Positions 61,814 through 64,000 of a stretch of 64,000 nt of DNA are shown piece after piece. Made by a program: the position numbers and the translations under genes. The DNA is from an uncultured Desulfobacter sp. Its GTDB lineage: Bacteria; Desulfobacterota; Desulfobacteria; Desulfobacterales; Desulfobacteraceae. Numbering within the stretch: the stretch's first letter is position 1; every line of letters starts with the position of its first letter. Location of the stretch: contig NZ_OY762614.1 in assembly GCF_963666145.1 (NCBI RefSeq), positions 2,342,001 through 2,406,000 on the forward strand, given 5' to 3'. The notes below the pieces were generated by a model, which saw only the letters and a program-made list of their open reading frames with translations, was not told the DNA's origin and ran no database searches.

Positions 61814-63019
61814 ATGAGTGCCAATTATATTGCCCAACCAGATCTGGGATTTATTGCCGAGATTAGAGGTCTTGGCGGAGAAACGCTGAAAAAATGTTAC
61901 CAATGCGCCACTTGCTCTGTGGCATGCCCCATTGCACCGGAAGACAGCCCCTTTCCCAGAAAGGAAATGATTGCAGCTTCCTGGGGTCTTAAAGATAAAC
62001 TGATCTGCAACGGTGACATCTGGCTGTGCCACCAGTGCGGTGACTGCACGGACATGTGCCCCCGTGGTGCGGCACCTGGTGATGTACTTGCAGCGATTCG
62101 CTCTGCGGCCATCACTGAATATGCAACGCCCAAACCCCTTGCCAAGGCTATAAACGATCCGAGCAAGCTGCCCTTGCTGGTTGGTATCCCTGCTGCCTGG
62201 TTTGCCCTGCTTGCCATCATCACCACCGGTTTTGGCGGCACCATGGAAAAAATTTTCCATTTCCTGTTCGGCGATGCCCTTGGCGGGCGCCTTCACTGGT
62301 CCCATGCGCACCCGGGTGCAGAACATGTGATTGCACATTCTAACTTTGTGTCCACCTGGTTTGTGGATATGACCTTTGTTCCCACGGCTATTTTTGCCAC
62401 TGCTGTTTTCTTTCTTGCATTGAAACGCTTCATTGTGGACATTCATGAAAATGCGGTTCTTGAAGGCAAAACAGACAAAACCAGCCTGGATTACAAAGCG
62501 CTGTTAATGTCCATCAAAAATGTCATCCCCACCGTGTTAAAACATGATAAGTTCAACCAGTGCGGTTCCAATAAAGATCGTGCCACCCCGCACATGATGG
62601 TGCTGTTTGCCTTTATCGGCCTTTTCGTTGTTACGGCTGTATGCGGCATCATGCTCTACGTGGGCGGTTATGCAGGTCCTTATCCCCAGCTGAACCCCAT
62701 TAAATGGCTGGCCAACATCGCAGGTGTTTCCCTGGTCATCGGTTCAGGCATCATGATCAAAAACAGACTCACCAACAAAAAACAACTGACAGCCTATAAA
62801 GACTGGTTTATTCTTGGTGTTGTCTTCACCCTTGGCCTTACCGGTATGCTCACTGAAATGGCCCGCCTGGCTGATATTGCTTGGCTTGCTTATTTCTTCT
62901 ACTGGATTCATCTGGTTGCCATTTTCGAGTTGTTTGCATTCCTGCCGTTCTCAAAAATGGCCCACATTGTTTACCGTACGGTTGCAATGGGCTATGCAGA
63001 TTACGCCAACAGAAAATAA
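61814..63019 (+). CDS. qmoC: Quinone-interacting membrane-bound oxidoreductase subunit C
   Basis: Membrane subunit fusing HdrC and a HdrE/cytochrome b domain. The N-terminal two [4Fe-4S] clusters are bound by C28/31/34/38 (CYQCATCSVACP) and C72/75/78/82 (CHQCGDCTDMCP). The C-terminal ~250 residues have five or six hydrophobic helices with histidines for heme b (for example LAYFFYWIHLVAIFELFAFLPFSK). It should oxidise menaquinol. I start at the ATG at 61814, which GGAGGT precedes by ~10 nt; 61796 is also open. Confidence 0.95.
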   Translation: MSANYIAQPDLGFIAEIRGLGGETLKKCYQCATCSVACPIAPEDSPFPRKEMIAASWGLKDKLICNGDIWLCHQCGDCTDMCPRGAAPGDVLAAIRSAAITEYATPKPLAKAINDPSKLPLLVGIPAAWFALLAIITTGFGGTMEKIFHFLFGDALGGRLHWSHAHPGAEHVIAHSNFVSTWFVDMTFVPTAIFATAVFFLALKRFIVDIHENAVLEGKTDKTSLDYKALLMSIKNVIPTVLKHDKFNQCGSNKDRATPHMMVLFAFIGLFVVTAVCGIMLYVGGYAGPYPQLNPIKWLANIAGVSLVIGSGIMIKNRLTNKKQLTAYKDWFILGVVFTLGLTGMLTEMARLADIAWLAYFFYWIHLVAIFELFAFLPFSKMAHIVYRTVAMGYADYANRK

Positions 63020-63044
63020 AACAGCGTTTAGTTAGACAATAATA

Positions 63045-63082
63045 AAAGAGGGCTGGTTTTTTTTAACCGGCCCTCTTTTTAT
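63045..63082 (+). terminator. Rho-independent terminator after qmoABC
   Basis: AAAGAGGGCTGGTT pairs with AACCGGCCCTCTTT across a T-rich loop, with TTTTTATTT following. It closes the qmo transcription unit. Confidence 0.85.
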
Positions 63083-63378
63083 TTGAAACATTGAAACAAA
63101 ACAATTTTTATTCCCCAGATACAAGAAAGAAAAAACCTCCCCCTTGATGAACCCGGCAAGTGTATATATATTACTCCTAATTGTTGCCGCCCTCCTCTGA
63201 TATATACGCGTTCGGGCATGCAGCATGCGGGGTACAGCCTCTCTATAGTTTATATTAGACCCTCATAGCTTATGAGTTTTTGCAGCTTCAGGTATCCTAT
63301 CTTTAATGAAATTAGCAATAAGGCCCTTTGGGTCGGGCTATTTCCTATACCATTAAATTTTGTGATGGAGAAAATTAA
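63083..63378 (+). other. Intergenic region before the OmpA-type lipoprotein
   Basis: No gene is seen. A short hairpin CTCATA-GCT-TATGAG followed by TTTTTG (63262-63281) could be a weak terminator, and GCATGC-A-GCATGC is a direct repeat of a small palindrome at ~63217-63229. The promoter for the next gene could not be placed. Confidence 0.5.
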
Positions 63379-64000
63379 ATGAAAAAATTAATTATCACAG
63401 GCGTTGTTATTGTTTTTTCAGCCACTCTTTTTTCATGCGCAACCATGCAGAACAATCAACAAAGGGGAACGGCTGTGGGTGCCGGGGCCGGAGCGGCCGT
63501 GGGTGCCATTTTAGGCCAGGTCATCGGCAGGGACACCCAAGCAACGCTGATCGGTGCGGGTATCGGTGCGGCCCTTGGCGGGCTGACAGGTAATCAGGTC
63601 GGAAAATATATGGATCTGGAGGAGCGAGAGCTGAGAAATGCAATGGCGGCATCCGAAACGGCAAGTATACAGCGAGAACAGGATGTTTTAAAGGCAACCT
63701 TTAAATCAGAAGCGTATTTTGATTATGACTCCAGCCGTTTGAAACCAGGGGCATACCCCGAACTGAGACGGGTTGCCGATATTTTAATCAAATATCCCCA
63801 TTCCCGCATTGAAGTGGCAGGACACACGGACACCAAAGGGTCCATAGATTATAACCAGAGACTCTCTGAACAACGCGCCCAAGCCGTTGCAAATCAATTA
63901 ATCTACAATGGCGTTTCCGCCCAGAGGGTGACAACCGTAGGCTATGGCAAGTCCCGGCCAATCTCGTCCAACGACGCAGTGAACCGGCGCGTGGAAATCC
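63379..64000 (+). CDS. OmpA family lipoprotein (3' end outside window)
   Basis: Outer-membrane lipoprotein that binds peptidoglycan. The signal peptide ends in the lipobox LFSC (KKLIITGVVIVFSATLFSC). A glycine-rich segment follows (GTAVGAGAGAAVGAILGQVIG; GIGAALGGLTGNQVG), like YMGG/glycine-zipper domains. The OmpA C-terminal domain is AYFDYDSSRLKPGAYPELRRVAD ... IEVAGHTDTKGSIDYNQRLSEQRAQAV, with the conserved GHTD and NRRVEI. The frame is open to the edge; perhaps ten residues or more are missing. GGAG lies ~10 nt before the ATG. Confidence 0.9.
   Translation, partial: MKKLIITGVVIVFSATLFSCATMQNNQQRGTAVGAGAGAAVGAILGQVIGRDTQATLIGAGIGAALGGLTGNQVGKYMDLEERELRNAMAASETASIQREQDVLKATFKSEAYFDYDSSRLKPGAYPELRRVADILIKYPHSRIEVAGHTDTKGSIDYNQRLSEQRAQAVANQLIYNGVSAQRVTTVGYGKSRPISSNDAVNRRVEI

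Noticed and set aside
1..64000. CRISPR array or cas genes
   Set aside because: No regularly spaced direct repeats and no Cas-like proteins were seen; the repeats found are single leader or attC-type elements.

Overview
The window comes from the chromosome of a strictly anaerobic sulfate-reducing bacterium, most likely Desulfobacteraceae/Desulfobacterales. The strongest evidence is the complete adenylylsulfate reductase and Qmo locus (aprBA-qmoABC, 55.4-63.0 kb). Supporting evidence is the delta-proteobacterial layout of the translation operons, the many cysteine-cluster proteins and a full-length multidomain phosphate acetyltransferase. Species cannot be named from the sequence alone.

Layout. 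0-5.2 kb: purine-catabolism genes (partial XdhA-type subunit, guanine deaminase), an M23 peptidase, two small unknown genes and one small cysteine-motif gene with an apparent one-base deletion. 4.3-7.8 kb: two divergent LysR/transporter pairs (AceI-like PACE pump, DMT exporter). 7.9-12.8 kb: a 1609-residue fusion of a DEDD exonuclease, a RecQ helicase and a UvrD helicase. 12.8-24.3 kb: a low-GC accessory island that reads as an integron-type cassette array without an integrase. Its cassettes carry SUFU, DUF2019, membrane, transglutaminase-like and GNAT genes separated by attC-like sites. One attC is split by a class C group II intron. The array also holds an IS66 element that itself carries an IS1380-type element; both sets of target duplications are intact. 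A family of short leader repeats (four copies) sits upstream of accessory genes.

24.4-31.3 kb: a tripartite RND efflux operon followed by a DUF362-ferredoxin protein. 31.7 kb: a periplasmic beta-carbonic anhydrase. 32.5-42.6 kb: the operon tRNA-Gly(CCC)-rimP-nusA-infB-rbfA-truB-rpsO-pnp-MBL hydrolase, with a clear promoter in front of the tRNA. 42.7-47.5 kb: infC-rpmI-rplT-pheS-pheT; infC seems to use an ATA start codon. 47.6-55.0 kb: nucleoside deaminase, dGTPase, two YkgJ-type cysteine-cluster proteins, pta, a LysR regulator and an SDR-like protein that lacks the catalytic lysine. A 125-bp palindromic repeat follows pta.

55.2-63.1 kb: aprB-aprA, a strong terminator, a leader with palindromes, then qmoA-qmoB-qmoC and a second terminator. 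Together these pass electrons from menaquinol (QmoC membrane cytochrome b) through the HdrA-like QmoA/QmoB flavoproteins to AprBA, which reduces APS to sulfite and AMP. The window ends inside an OmpA-type lipoprotein gene.

The most unusual content is the cassette island with its intron-split attC and leader repeats, together with the exonuclease-RecQ-UvrD fusion beside it. All assignments come from reading the sequence; no searches were run.
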